From Microbacterium sp. SS28 (GTDB taxonomy: Bacteria; Actinomycetota; Actinomycetes; Actinomycetales; Microbacteriaceae), in NCBI RefSeq assembly GCF_022761035.1, contig NZ_JAKWJP010000006.1, forward strand, positions 248,001-312,000: a DNA stretch of 64,000 nt, read 5' to 3'. Of this stretch, positions 7,382-18,978 are shown one piece after another. The translations under genes and the position numbers were made by a program. The notes under the pieces were generated by a model that saw only the letters and a list, made by a program, of their open reading frames with translations, was not told the DNA's origin and made no database searches. The first letter of the stretch is position 1, and the number at the start of each line of letters is the position of its first letter.

Positions 7382-8617
7382 CTACTGCCGGTACGACGAG
7401 AGGAAGTTGCCGAGCCGCTCGATCGCCTCGGTCAGGACGCGCGCCTCGGGCAGCGTCACGATGCGCAGATGATCCGGCGTCGGCCAGTTGAAGCCCGTCC
7501 CCGGCACGAGCAGCACGTGCTCGGCCATGAGGAAGTCGAGTACGAGCTTCTGGTCGTCCCGGATCTCGTAGACGTTCGGATCGAGGCGGGGGAAGGCATA
7601 GAGCGCACCCTGCGGCTTCGCGCACGAGACACCGGGGATCGCCTCGAGGCCCTGCCACGCGGCATCCCGCTGCTCGTGCAGTCGTCCCGTCGGCGCGATG
7701 AGCGCGTCGATCGACTGGACGCCCGACAGCGCGGCCTGCACGGCGTGCTGCGCCGGGACGTTGGGGCACAGCCGCGTCGAGGCGAGGAGCATGATGCCTT
7801 CGAGCAGTCCCGCGGCGTGCTTCTTGGGGCCCGTGATGGCGAGCCAGCCCGAGCGGTAGCCCGCGACGCGATACGTCTTGGAGAGCCCGTTGAACGTGAA
7901 GCATAGGAGGTCGGGCGCGATGGCCGCGGTGGGGATGTGCTCGGAGTCGTCGAAGAGGATGCGGTCGTAGATCTCGTCCGACAGCAGCAGGAGCGAGTGC
8001 TCCCGTGCGATGTCGGCGATGCCCTCGAGCACCTCGCGCGTGTAGACGGCGCCCGTCGGGTTGTTCGGGTTGATGACGACGATCGCCTTCGTCCGGGGCG
8101 TGACCTTCGCGCGGATGTCGTCGAGGTCGGGCTGCCAGCCGTTCTCGCTGTCGCACACGTAGTGCACGGGCGTGCCGCCGCCGAGGCTCGTCATCGCCGT
8201 CCACAGCGGATAGTCGGGCGCCGGGATGAGGACTTCGTCGCCCTCGTCGAGGAGGGCCTGCATCGTCATCGTGATGAGCTCGGAGACCCCGTTGCCGAGG
8301 AACACGTCATCGGGGTCGACCTTGGGGAAGCCGGGGACCTCTTCGTAGCGGTAGACGACGGCACGGCGCGCCGACGCGATGCCGCGGCTGTCGCTGTAGC
8401 CGTGCGCGTACGGCATCGCCTCGATCATGTCGCGCACGATCTGGAACGGCGCCTCGAAGCCGAACGTCGCGGGGTTGCCCGTGTTGAGCTTGAGGACCGT
8501 GTGGCCCTCGGCCTCGAGCCGATCGGCCTCGACGAGGGCCTGCCCCCGGATCTCGTAGAGGACGTTCTTCAGCTTGCTCGACTGATCGAGCGTTCGGAGG
8601 TTGGCGGTCGGGCTCAT
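7382..8617 (-). CDS. alaA: Alanine-forming aminotransferase AlaA
   Basis: 411-residue fold-type I PLP aminotransferase that transfers the amino group of glutamate to pyruvate. Residues are close to E. coli AlaA throughout: SSKLKNVLYEIRGQAL at the start, LKLNTGNPATFGFEAP, GNGVSELI, VLIPAPDYPLWTA, INPNNPTGAVY, and the Schiff-base lysine in FNGLSKTYRVAGYRSGW. The C-terminus (FNWPTPDHLRIVTLPE) is also conserved. ATG at 8617 lies 6 nt after a TATTCT box, so the message is probably leaderless. A 15-bp hairpin and a repeat element separate it from secA upstream, so it is likely its own unit. Confidence 0.93.
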   Translation of the reverse strand: MSPTANLRTLDQSSKLKNVLYEIRGQALVEADRLEAEGHTVLKLNTGNPATFGFEAPFQIVRDMIEAMPYAHGYSDSRGIASARRAVVYRYEEVPGFPKVDPDDVFLGNGVSELITMTMQALLDEGDEVLIPAPDYPLWTAMTSLGGGTPVHYVCDSENGWQPDLDDIRAKVTPRTKAIVVINPNNPTGAVYTREVLEGIADIAREHSLLLLSDEIYDRILFDDSEHIPTAAIAPDLLCFTFNGLSKTYRVAGYRSGWLAITGPKKHAAGLLEGIMLLASTRLCPNVPAQHAVQAALSGVQSIDALIAPTGRLHEQRDAAWQGLEAIPGVSCAKPQGALYAFPRLDPNVYEIRDDQKLVLDFLMAEHVLLVPGTGFNWPTPDHLRIVTLPEARVLTEAIERLGNFLSSYRQ

Positions 8618-8623
8618 CGGATC

Positions 8624-8629
8624 AGAATA
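8624..8629 (-). promoter_or_regulatory. Leaderless promoter of alaA
   Basis: TATTCT on the minus strand, 6 nt before ATG at 8617. Confidence 0.65.
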
Positions 8630-8725
8630 GCCGTGGGCGCATCGGGCCAACGCACGACGGGTGGCCCGGACCCGCCGCATGCGGGCACGGCGGCACTCCG
8701 GCCCTCCACGGGCTCGGGATGCTCA

Positions 8726-8759
8726 GCGGGTCGACGCCGCGGGCGCGGCGTCGACCCGC
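8726..8759 (-). terminator. Strong hairpin downstream of secA
   Basis: GCGGGTCGACGCCGC pairs perfectly over 15 bp with GCGGCGTCGACCCGC around a GGGC loop. It follows the repeat element at 8764-8838 on the secA strand and is the probable secA terminator. Confidence 0.75.
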
Positions 8760-8763
8760 GCAA

Positions 8764-8838
8764 GGTTTCGATACGCGCCGCTTCGCGGGGCTACTCAACC
8801 TGACCCGACCCGCGTCAACGCGTGCTTCGCTCGACGAG
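8764..8838 (-). repeat. 3'-end structured repeat, copy A (after secA)
   Basis: First of four copies of an intergenic element. On the secA strand it runs GCGAAGCACGCGTTGACGCG ... GGTCAGGTTGAGTAGC ... GCGTATCGAAACC, starting about 70 nt after the secA stop. Its second hairpin is CCGC-GAA-GCGG. The other copies are at 29216-29303, 33785-33868 and 36323-36413. Confidence 0.8.
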
Positions 8839-8909
8839 CCCCCGGCGCGAGGGGCCCCGCGCGTCGCGAAGCGACGTGTGGGGTAGCGCCGGGGATGACC
8901 CCGGTCGCG

Positions 8910-11717
<2,808 letters not shown>

Positions 11718-11993
11718 GAAGTGTCTCCATCTGTCGGGTCCGGCGCGGGAAGGCGCCGGTGCCGCCCGCGCGCCCCAGCGCCCAGGCATATCTGCCCATG
11801 TTACCCGCCCGTGACCTTGGAACGGGCTGTGGAGAAGTGCGCAGACGCGAGACGATCGGGGCATCCCTGACACAACCCTGATATGACCCTGAACGGGCGA
11901 TCGACGGGCGTGTCCGCGAGGCTCGGTGGGTAGGTTCGAAAGGACGGCGCGCCATGCGCCGGAGAGCCTGGCGCGTGCGCCGGAGAGGATGTC

Positions 11994-12923
11994 ATGGTCG
12001 TCTGGCGTCGGTGGATCTTCCCGATCCTCATGGTCCTGATCTTCGGCGCGATCGCCGCGGCACTCGTGAAGGTCGCCTTCTTCCCGGACGAGGCGGAGGC
12101 GGTCGTCGAACCGTCGGCGCAGATCTCCGACACCGTCGTCACGGTCGATCGCAGCGACGTCGTCAACGCGCTGACACTCCCGGGGACGATCGCTCGGGAT
12201 GCCGCGTACCCCCTCAAGTCCGAGATCGACGGTGCCGTGACCGTCGTGCACGTCGGGGAGGGGCAGACCGTGGCCGCGGGCCAGGTCCTCGTGACGATCA
12301 AGCAGACCTACCCCGTCAAGAACATCGACGTCCTCGCCCCGGAAGCCGGCGAGGTGAGCGAGATCTCAGTTGTGAAGGGCCAGCCGGTCTCGGTCGGCGC
12401 AGAGCTCATGACGCTCACACCCGCGCGCTATCACGTCCTCAGCACCGTCGAGCCCGTGCAGCTGTACCGGCTCCTGGGCGCGCCGACGGAGGGCTCCGTC
12501 ACGATCCAGGGCGGTCCCGCCCCCTTCACGTGCACGGGCCTCAAAGTGCAGGTCGCGGAAGACGGCACGACGAGCGTCGTCTGCGCCGTGCCCGCCGACC
12601 AGGTCGTGTTCGCAGGCCTCCAGGCGCAGCTCGGCATCGACATCGGCACCGTGACGGGCGCGCTCGTCGTGCCTACGACGGCGGTGCGGGGCGGCGCCGG
12701 GACCGGCGTCGTCTGGGTCGACGCGGGCGACGGGTCGGAGCTCGAAGAGCGCACGATCGCCCTCGGCGTGACCGACGGCGCGATCGTCGAAGTGACCGAG
12801 GGACTCGCCGAGGGCGAGCAGATCCGGCAGTTCGTCCCCGGGCTTGCGGCGCAGACCGAGCCGGTCTGCTACGACGACGGCATGGGCGGGCAGATGTGCG
12901 AAGAGCCGGGGTGGAGCTGGTGA
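11994..12923 (+). CDS. MacA-like periplasmic adaptor of an ABC exporter
   Basis: 309 residues. One N-terminal membrane anchor (about 5-27, WIFPILMVLIFGAIAAALV), then a membrane-fusion core: a split lipoyl-type domain (LKSEIDGAVTVVHVGEGQTV, APEAGEVSEISVVKGQPVSV) and beta-barrel/proximal strands. The long helical hairpin of Gram-negative MacA is missing, as in Gram-positive relatives. The tail has two cysteines (VCYDDGMGGQMCEEPG). It is first of a three-gene operon. Upstream, a 12-bp direct repeat (TGCGCCGGAGAG at 11955 and 11976) carries two ribosome-like sites, the second one well spaced for ATG 11994. Confidence 0.85.
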   Translation: MVVWRRWIFPILMVLIFGAIAAALVKVAFFPDEAEAVVEPSAQISDTVVTVDRSDVVNALTLPGTIARDAAYPLKSEIDGAVTVVHVGEGQTVAAGQVLVTIKQTYPVKNIDVLAPEAGEVSEISVVKGQPVSVGAELMTLTPARYHVLSTVEPVQLYRLLGAPTEGSVTIQGGPAPFTCTGLKVQVAEDGTTSVVCAVPADQVVFAGLQAQLGIDIGTVTGALVVPTTAVRGGAGTGVVWVDAGDGSELEERTIALGVTDGAIVEVTEGLAEGEQIRQFVPGLAAQTEPVCYDDGMGGQMCEEPGWSW

Positions 12924-13687
12924 CGCTCGTCCTCCTCGAGGCCGTCACCAAACACGTCCTGCTTCCCGATGACACGCGGCTCGACATCCTCCGCGGCGTC
13001 GATCTCGACGTCGCAGCGGGCGACCACGTCTCGATCGTGGGGCGCAGCGGGTCGGGAAAGTCGACGCTGCTGAACATCCTCGGGATGCTGGACGCCCCGT
13101 CGTCGGGATCCGTCGCGTTCCGCGGCGAGCCGGTCGGCCGCATGGGTCCCGCGAAGCTCGACCGGCTGCGCGGGCGCAACGTCGGCTTCGTCTTCCAGCA
13201 GTTCAACCTGCTCGCGGGGCGATCGGCTCTCGAGAACGTCGCGATGCCCCTCAGCTACGCGTCGGGCCGCGCGTACTGGACGCGCAATCGCGTCGCGGCC
13301 GAGATGCTCGACCGCGTCGGCCTCTCGCACCGCCTCGACTCGCCGCCGGAGCAGCTGTCGGGAGGCGAGCAGCAGCGTGTCGCGATCGCGCGCGCCCTCG
13401 TCCGGCGCCCCGCCCTCATCCTCGCCGACGAGCCCACCGGCGCCCTCGACGTCGAAACCGGGACGAACGTCATGACGCTGCTCGACGACGTCGCATCCGA
13501 GGCGGATGCCGCACTCGTCACGATCACGCACGACGTGCACGTCGCCGCGCGGGCTCGACGGCACTATCGGCTGGAGGACGGCATCCTCTCCCCCGTCCAG
13601 CTCGAAGCGGCGTTCCGCGAGACGGCGCTCGGATCGGTGTCGGCCTTGTCTGCCGAGGCGATCGCAGGCGCGGAGGACGGCGCGTGA
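12920..13687 (+). CDS. MacB/LolD-type ABC transporter ATPase
   Basis: 255 residues with every ABC motif: Walker A GRSGSGKST, Q-loop FVFQQFNLL, signature LSGGEQQRVAIARAL, Walker B ALILADEPTGALD, and H-loop TITHD. The EPTGALD D-loop is typical of the LolD/MacB group that serves FtsX-like permeases. GTG at 12920 overlaps the stop of the adaptor gene (GTGA). A GTG at 12911 is an alternative. About 40 residues after the H-loop form a Leu/Ala-rich C-terminal extension of unknown role. It drives export of an unknown substrate with its two neighbours. Confidence 0.92.
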   Translation: MTLVLLEAVTKHVLLPDDTRLDILRGVDLDVAAGDHVSIVGRSGSGKSTLLNILGMLDAPSSGSVAFRGEPVGRMGPAKLDRLRGRNVGFVFQQFNLLAGRSALENVAMPLSYASGRAYWTRNRVAAEMLDRVGLSHRLDSPPEQLSGGEQQRVAIARALVRRPALILADEPTGALDVETGTNVMTLLDDVASEADAALVTITHDVHVAARARRHYRLEDGILSPVQLEAAFRETALGSVSALSAEAIAGAEDGA

Positions 13688-14889
13688 GCGGCTTCTTGGG
13701 CGCGCTCACCGACGCATGGTCCGAGCTTCGCCACCACAAGCTCCGCGTGCTGCTGAGCCTCATCGGCATCGCGGTGTCGGTCGGTGCCATCGCGGCCGTC
13801 GTCGCGCTCGGCGAGTATCAGCGCCAGGTGCAGGCCGAGCAGTCCGATCGCTACGGCGGGCGTCTCGCGACGGTCTCTGTGTCGGCCTTCGCGAACGACG
13901 GCATGCCCATGGACTGGCTCGCCTTCGACGAGCGGGTCGATCGCGTCAGCGAGCGCTTCGCGTTCTCGCACCGCACGCGCGTCGTCGACGGACTCTCGGC
14001 AGAGGTCCAGACCCCGCAGCAGGTGCAGCCCGTGACCCTGCGACTCGTGGACCCCGCGCACCCCCTGATCCACCGCTCCGCGCTCCTCGAGGGACGATGG
14101 TTCCGCGCGGGCGACGAAGAGCTGCTCGCGCCGCCCGTCGTCATCACGGAAGCCATGTGGGACACCTTCGGCCGGCCCGCGCTCGGCACCTTCGCGATCA
14201 CTCTGCAGGGCGGGCTCGCGGGGGCGTACTCCGTCGTGGGGGTCACGCCGCGCCAGTACGTCGGCGACGAGGAGAAGCTCGTCACGATGATGTTCGACAG
14301 CTATGCGAGCGAGGTCGACAGCTTCCCCCAGGAGGCCTTCGTCCTGTGGGAGATGTGGGTGCCCGAGGACCGGGTCGCCGACATCGGCCCGGTGCTCGCG
14401 ATGGATCTGCGCGCCGGACTCGAGGGTGTAGACGTGTCGGTCTCGCGCACCGACTGGGGCTCGCGGCCCGACATGGAGAGCGCGGCGCTCATGTTCGAGC
14501 TCATCACGGGCGCCATCGCGGGTCTCGTGCTGCTGCTCGGCGGGCTCGGCCTGGTCAACATCCAACTCGTCGCGATGCAGCAGCGCATCCGCGAGATCGG
14601 GGTGCGCCGGAGCTTCGGCGCGACGGGTGGACGCATCTTCACCGCCGTGCTCCTCGAATCCGTCGTCGCGACCGCCGTCGCGGGGATCGTCGGCATCGCG
14701 ATCGCCGTCGCGATCATGCGCGCTCCCTTCGTCCTGCAGATGTTCGGAAACCTTCAGGACGTCCCGCCGTTCCCGCTGCGCGCTGCTGTCGTCGGGCTCG
14801 TCGCCGCCGTGGCCATCGGCGCCCTGGCGGGATTCATCCCCGCGCTCGTCGCGGTGCGGTCGAAGGTCATCGACGCGCTGAGGTTCTGA
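13684..14889 (+). CDS. FtsX/MacB-family ABC permease
   Basis: 401 residues. First membrane helix at about 19-40 (VLLSLIGIAVSVGAIAAVVAL), then a large extracytoplasmic MacB_PCD-type domain (about 45-270), then three helices near 280-305, 325-350 and 365-392. The conserved intracellular turn IREIGVRRSFGATGG is present. Members extrude antibiotics, peptides or lipids by a mechanotransmission mechanism. The GTG start at 13684 overlaps the ATPase stop. Together the three genes form a MacAB-like exporter; the PadR gene 100 bp downstream may regulate it. Confidence 0.9.
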   Translation: MSGFLGALTDAWSELRHHKLRVLLSLIGIAVSVGAIAAVVALGEYQRQVQAEQSDRYGGRLATVSVSAFANDGMPMDWLAFDERVDRVSERFAFSHRTRVVDGLSAEVQTPQQVQPVTLRLVDPAHPLIHRSALLEGRWFRAGDEELLAPPVVITEAMWDTFGRPALGTFAITLQGGLAGAYSVVGVTPRQYVGDEEKLVTMMFDSYASEVDSFPQEAFVLWEMWVPEDRVADIGPVLAMDLRAGLEGVDVSVSRTDWGSRPDMESAALMFELITGAIAGLVLLLGGLGLVNIQLVAMQQRIREIGVRRSFGATGGRIFTAVLLESVVATAVAGIVGIAIAVAIMRAPFVLQMFGNLQDVPPFPLRAAVVGLVAAVAIGALAGFIPALVAVRSKVIDALRF

Positions 14890-14950
14890 CCCCCCGAGCG
14901 CGTGCGGGCGCCGCCCGGCGAGGCATCCGCCCGCCGTCGTCGGCGTTCTC

Positions 14951-14956
14951 TAGGCT
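14951..14956 (+). promoter_or_regulatory. -10 box of the padR gene
   Basis: TAGGCT; the predicted transcription start at about 14963 falls at the edge of the palindrome 14963-14979, so a bound repressor would cover it. Confidence 0.5.
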
Positions 14957-14962
14957 CGCAAG

Positions 14963-14979
14963 TGCATACCGGGTATGCA
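14963..14979 (+). promoter_or_regulatory. Palindromic operator, probable PadR box
   Basis: TGCATACC-G-GGTATGCA is a perfect 17-bp dyad placed between the -10 box and the ribosome site (AGGAG) of the PadR-family gene. PadR proteins usually repress their own genes through such dyads. Confidence 0.65.
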
Positions 14980-14991
14980 GAAGGAGATGAC

Positions 14992-15588
14992 ATGTCGGTG
15001 CGCCAGAGCCTGCTCGCGATCCTCGACCAGGGGCCGTGCTACGGCTACCAGCTGCGGGCCGAGTTCGAGCGGCGGACGGGCGGCACCTGGCCCCTCAACG
15101 TCGGTCAGATCTACAACACGCTCGATCGGCTCGAGCGCGACGGGCTCGCCGCGAAGGGCGACACCGACGAGCAGGGTCATGTCTACTGGCAGATCACGGA
15201 TGCCGGCAGAGCCGACGTGCAGCGGTGGCTGGGCGCCCCCGTCGAGCGCCCGAGTGCGACGCGCGACGAGCTGGCCGTCAAGCTCGCGGTCGCCGCGACG
15301 CTTCCCGGCGTGGACGCCCGCGCGCTCGTCCGCGCGCAGCGGACCGTGTCGGCCGCGCGCCTCGCGGCCCTCACACGCACGGCGCGCACCGAGCAGGGCG
15401 GCCCGGAAGGGCTTGCCGGCGCACTCGTCGTGGACGCGCTCGTGTTCGCGGCCGAGGCCGAGCTGCGCTGGCTCGACCACGCCGAGCAGCGCCTCGCGGA
15501 TCAGCCCGCGAACGCATTCGCTCTCGAGCTCTCGGACGAGCGGCCCAAGCGGGGGCGGCCCGTCCGGGCCGAGGCATCCGCCGCCTGA
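14992..15588 (+). CDS. PadR-family transcriptional regulator
   Basis: 198 residues. The N-terminal winged helix is plain: SVRQSLLAILDQGPCYGYQL, then LNVGQIYNTLDRLERDGL and VYWQITDAGRADVQRWL. The C-terminal helical part (about 95-180) is the dimerisation domain. ATG at 14992 has AGGAG 7 nt upstream and follows a palindrome that should be its own operator. PadR regulators commonly sit beside ABC exporters and respond to drugs or phenolic acids; the MacAB-like operon ending at 14889 on the same strand is the natural target. The ligand is unknown. Confidence 0.88.
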   Translation: MSVRQSLLAILDQGPCYGYQLRAEFERRTGGTWPLNVGQIYNTLDRLERDGLAAKGDTDEQGHVYWQITDAGRADVQRWLGAPVERPSATRDELAVKLAVAATLPGVDARALVRAQRTVSAARLAALTRTARTEQGGPEGLAGALVVDALVFAAEAELRWLDHAEQRLADQPANAFALELSDERPKRGRPVRAEASAA

Positions 15589-15617
15589 GGCCCGTCGTCA
15601 AGGCCCTCGCCTGAGGG

Positions 15618-17303
15618 CTAGTTCGCGGCCGCCGGGAAGGCGGCGATGGCCTTGTCGAGGTCGTCGAAGATGTGCTGGGGGCTGATCCGCTCCATGAGGT
15701 CGTAGCGCTCGAACGTCTCGAGCAGCTGCTTCTCGGGACGCGCGAGGATCACGTGGATGTCGCGCTTGTGCAGATAGTCCGTGACGTCGGCGAGGCTCTG
15801 ACCCGCGGAGTAGTCGACGTCCGGGATGCTCGTGCAGTCCAGGATGAACCACCGCACGGGGTCGGGCGCCGACGAGACGAGCGCCTCGACCCTGTCGGTG
15901 AATCCGCTCGCGTTCGCGAAGAACAGGTCTGCGTCGAAGCGGAAGACGATGAGGCCCGGCGCGCTCTGGGTCCCCGGTGCCGCGTCCTCATAGGTGTAGC
16001 CCCCGCCGGGGTTCGGCTCGACGACGAGGGCGCGTGCCTTGTACTGACGCTCGATGACGTCGAGCAGCGACAGCACGAGGGCCAGCACGATGCCCGCTCC
16101 GACGCCCACGACGACGACGGTGAACGCCGTGATGATCGCAATGACGAGTTCGCGCGGGCGACGCCGCGACACGCGCACGAGGCCCTTGACGTCGATGAGC
16201 TCGAGACCGATCACGAAGACGACACCGCCCAGGACCGCCTTGGGAAGATCGGTCAGCAGATCCGTGAGGAACAGCAGCACGATGAGGGTCACGAGCACGA
16301 CGACGAGGTTCGCGACCTGCGTGCGTCCCTTCACGCCGTCGAGGATCTGCGTCTTCGTCGGCGACCCGTTCACGACGAACGTTCCGCTGAGCCCCGCAGC
16401 GATGTTCGCGGCGGAGAGGCCGATGATGTCGCGGTTCACGTCGGCGCGGTCGCCGTGCTTGAGCGCGAAGCTCCGAGACGTCGCGGCGCTCTGCGCGATC
16501 ACGATGAAGAAGCACGAGAACGCGGTCGGCAGGAGCGCCGCGATGTCGGAGAGCTCGATCCCCTGCGGCAGCCCGATGGGCGGCAGGCCGCCCTGGATGG
16601 CGCCGACGACCTCGACGCCGTAGGACGAGGCATCCGTCAGCGTCGCGAGCGTCAGCAGACCCACGACCGCGACGATCGCGCCGGGGATCTTGGGAAGGAA
16701 CGCCTTGAATGCGAAGATGATGCCGATCGTCGCGGCCCCGTACGCGAGCGTCGGCCACGAGACGGCGCCGAGGTCGCTCATCCAGGCCCACTGCTGCTGG
16801 AACCAGTTGCCGCTGCCCTTGGGCACGCCCAGGATGTCGGGGATCTGGCCCGTCGCGACCTGGACGCCGACACCCGTCAGGAAGCCGATCAGGACGGATG
16901 CCGAGAGGAAGTCACCGAGGAATCCGAGCCGCAGCAGCCGGGCGATCAGGAGGATGACCCCCGTGATGAGCGCCGTGAGCCCGCACAGCGCGACCCACTG
17001 CGGGGACTCGGGCTGGAGTCCCGCGATGCCCGCCCCCGCAAGCCCCGCCGCGAGGATCGCGGCCGTCGCGGAGTCGCCTCCCACCACCAGGAGCTTCGAC
17101 GAGCCGAGCAGCGCGAAGGCTGCGAGCGGAAGCAGGATCGTGTACAGGCCCGTCACGATGGGAGTCTGCGAGATCGAGGTGTATCCCATGACCTCGGGGA
17201 TCGCGACGGCTGCGAGCGTCACGCCCGCGAGGATGTCGGGGCCGAACCACGCTGCCTTGTAACCGCGCAGCGAGACGGGGATGAGCGCTTTCGGGAAGGG
17301 CAT
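15618..17303 (-). CDS. SulP-family anion transporter with STAS domain
   Basis: 561 residues. The membrane domain with 10 or more helices covers about 15-420; it starts with WFGPDILAGVTLAAVAIPEV and has the SulP signature region MGYTSISQTPIVTGLYTILL. It contains AANIAAGLSGTFVVNGSPTKT, typical of bacterial SulP/BicA proteins. A cytosolic STAS domain follows (about 450-550, WFILDCTSIPDVDYSAGQSL). Substrates in the family are sulfate, bicarbonate or dicarboxylates, and sequence alone does not separate them. ATG at 17303 has GGAGG 6 nt upstream. No carbonic anhydrase gene is adjacent. Confidence 0.9.
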   Translation of the reverse strand: MPFPKALIPVSLRGYKAAWFGPDILAGVTLAAVAIPEVMGYTSISQTPIVTGLYTILLPLAAFALLGSSKLLVVGGDSATAAILAAGLAGAGIAGLQPESPQWVALCGLTALITGVILLIARLLRLGFLGDFLSASVLIGFLTGVGVQVATGQIPDILGVPKGSGNWFQQQWAWMSDLGAVSWPTLAYGAATIGIIFAFKAFLPKIPGAIVAVVGLLTLATLTDASSYGVEVVGAIQGGLPPIGLPQGIELSDIAALLPTAFSCFFIVIAQSAATSRSFALKHGDRADVNRDIIGLSAANIAAGLSGTFVVNGSPTKTQILDGVKGRTQVANLVVVLVTLIVLLFLTDLLTDLPKAVLGGVVFVIGLELIDVKGLVRVSRRRPRELVIAIITAFTVVVVGVGAGIVLALVLSLLDVIERQYKARALVVEPNPGGGYTYEDAAPGTQSAPGLIVFRFDADLFFANASGFTDRVEALVSSAPDPVRWFILDCTSIPDVDYSAGQSLADVTDYLHKRDIHVILARPEKQLLETFERYDLMERISPQHIFDDLDKAIAAFPAAAN

Positions 17304-17514
17304 GGCGGCCTCCGATTCGGCGAGGGCGCTCCAAGCTGGGCGCCGGGTTGGCTCAGAGAGCCAGGATGAGGGTCCGGTTCGGCCGGCGGGTGCCGATCGC
17401 GACGGAGTAGCCGAAATTGTGGTGCTACGCGGGTGCGCGCCGCCAGTGGCCCGCGCGTTCCGCTCACCCGTTCCGGGTGTTCGCTCGCGGAGCCGAGTGC
17501 CGAGCGCCGCGAAA

Positions 17515-17520
17515 TAGGAT
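17515..17520 (+). promoter_or_regulatory. Leaderless promoter of the coiled-coil gene
   Basis: TAGGAT, 6 nt before ATG at 17527, with no ribosome site in between. Confidence 0.65.
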
Positions 17521-17526
17521 CGAGTC

Positions 17527-18900
17527 ATGGCCGGATTCTGGGGAAAGCGCAAGCGCGACCGCGATGAAGTCGAAGCTCAGGACGCCGACCTCGCGCGGCG
17601 GGCCCGCGCCGCGCTCGTGGCGGCGGACGAGCGGATCCGCGTGACGAACGACGAACTCGTCTTCGCAGACGCCGAGCTGGGCCCGGACGCGACCAAGGAC
17701 CTCCGCGATGCCCTCGAGGCCGTGCGGCAGCACCTCGGCGAGGCGTTCCACCTGCACCAGCTCAACCACGACGAGATCCCCGACACCCCCGAAGAGCTCC
17801 GGACGCGCAATGCGCGGATCGTGCAGCTGTGCGAGTGGGCCGAAGAGCTCCTCGACGACCGCACCGAGGCGCTCGCCGCCCGCATCGCGCGCGCGCGCCG
17901 GGCCCCCGAGATCATCGCGGGAGTGCGGACGGATGCCGCGCGCCTGCGCGCGCTCGTCCCCCAGGCGCGCGACACGCTCGGCCGCCTGAGCTCCCGCTAC
18001 TCGACCGACGCGCTGCGGCAGATCGAGGCGAACCCGGCCGAGGCCGAGCAGCTGCTGAGCTTCGCCGAGCACAGCGCCGGCGTCTCGGAGCGCCGGCGCG
18101 ACGCCGAGCAGCGCGAGCAGGCGAACCTCGCGCTCGAAGCGGCGACTGAGGCGGTGCGCCGCGCGGGGACGCTGCTCGAGGCCGTCGAGACGTTCGAGGT
18201 CGAGGCGCTGCGCGCCGAGTCGACCCTGGCGGCGATCGTCGAGGACTCCCGCGGCGATCTCGTTGCAGCGCGGCAGGCGCCGCAGGTCCCCGCCGTGCTC
18301 GAGGCCGTCCGCGAGCTCGAGAGCGCACTCGCGGCCCTGCCCGCCGCCGGCGTCAACACCGACCCGTTCGCGCAGCTCACGCGTCTGCGCGAGGCCAACG
18401 CGGGGCTGGATGCCGCGATCGATGCCGCCCGCGAGCGCGCCGCGCGCGTCATCCCGGACTTCGCCCACGTGCGTCACGCGATCGACGACGCCGACCGGCA
18501 GCTCGCGGTCGCGCGCGACGTCATCGCGGGGCATCGCGGCTGGATCGGCGCGGACGCCCGCACCCGCCTCGCCGAGGCGGAGCGCATCCGCGTCGACCTC
18601 GACCGCTTCCTCGGCACGTCCGCGGCAGCCGCGATCTCGATCCCCGAGGACTCGCGCGAGCAGGCCATGGCCGTCGCGCGCCGTGCCGCGTTCCTCGCGA
18701 GCGAGGCGCTGCAGCTCGCGCAGCGGGACATCGACCAGTACCGACCGCAGGGCTGGGGCGACCCGGCCGGCGGCTCGTGGGGCCAGGGTCAGAGCGGCTG
18801 GGGCGGGCGCGGCGGACGCGGCGGCGGCGGGGGCGACATCATGACGGGCGTCCTCGGCGGCCTCGTGATCGGCGGCCTCCTGGACGGCATGTTCGACTGA
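17527..18900 (+). CDS. Coiled-coil protein related to C-terminal half of TPM-domain proteins
   Basis: 457 residues, almost entirely Ala/Glu/Arg-rich helix (about 15-400) in several coiled-coil segments, with IGADARTRLAEAERI and ALQLAQRDIDQYRPQ near the end. It closes with a Gly/Trp/Gln-rich linker (about 410-435) and a short hydrophobic GVLGGLVIGGLLDGMF end. From memory, this composition and ending resemble the C-terminal half of actinobacterial TPM-domain membrane proteins, but no TPM domain, signal peptide or N-terminal membrane helix is present. It might bind a membrane or scaffold through its glycine-rich end. It runs towards the hibernation-factor gene, with a shared terminator between. 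Confidence 0.65.
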   Translation: MAGFWGKRKRDRDEVEAQDADLARRARAALVAADERIRVTNDELVFADAELGPDATKDLRDALEAVRQHLGEAFHLHQLNHDEIPDTPEELRTRNARIVQLCEWAEELLDDRTEALAARIARARRAPEIIAGVRTDAARLRALVPQARDTLGRLSSRYSTDALRQIEANPAEAEQLLSFAEHSAGVSERRRDAEQREQANLALEAATEAVRRAGTLLEAVETFEVEALRAESTLAAIVEDSRGDLVAARQAPQVPAVLEAVRELESALAALPAAGVNTDPFAQLTRLREANAGLDAAIDAARERAARVIPDFAHVRHAIDDADRQLAVARDVIAGHRGWIGADARTRLAEAERIRVDLDRFLGTSAAAAISIPEDSREQAMAVARRAAFLASEALQLAQRDIDQYRPQGWGDPAGGSWGQGQSGWGGRGGRGGGGGDIMTGVLGGLVIGGLLDGMFD

Positions 18901-18929
18901 CGCCCCCTCCCCCTCCCCCCACACGAGAA

Positions 18930-18967
18930 AAGGGACGGGATGTCGCGGCCGCGGCATCCCGTCCCTT
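18930..18967. terminator. Bidirectional terminator
   Basis: AAGGGACGGGATG and CATCCCGTCCCTT form a perfect 13-bp stem around a GC-rich 12-nt loop, flanked by AAA and TTCTT, between convergent stops at 18900 and 18979. Confidence 0.85.
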
Positions 18968-18978
18968 CTTCGTGTCTG

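Noticed and set aside
11718..11993. Small RNA or extra gene between secA and macA-like gene
   Set aside because: No hairpin plus promoter arrangement or coding frame with a ribosome site could be supported; only promoter-like TAACAT on the minus strand near 11800.
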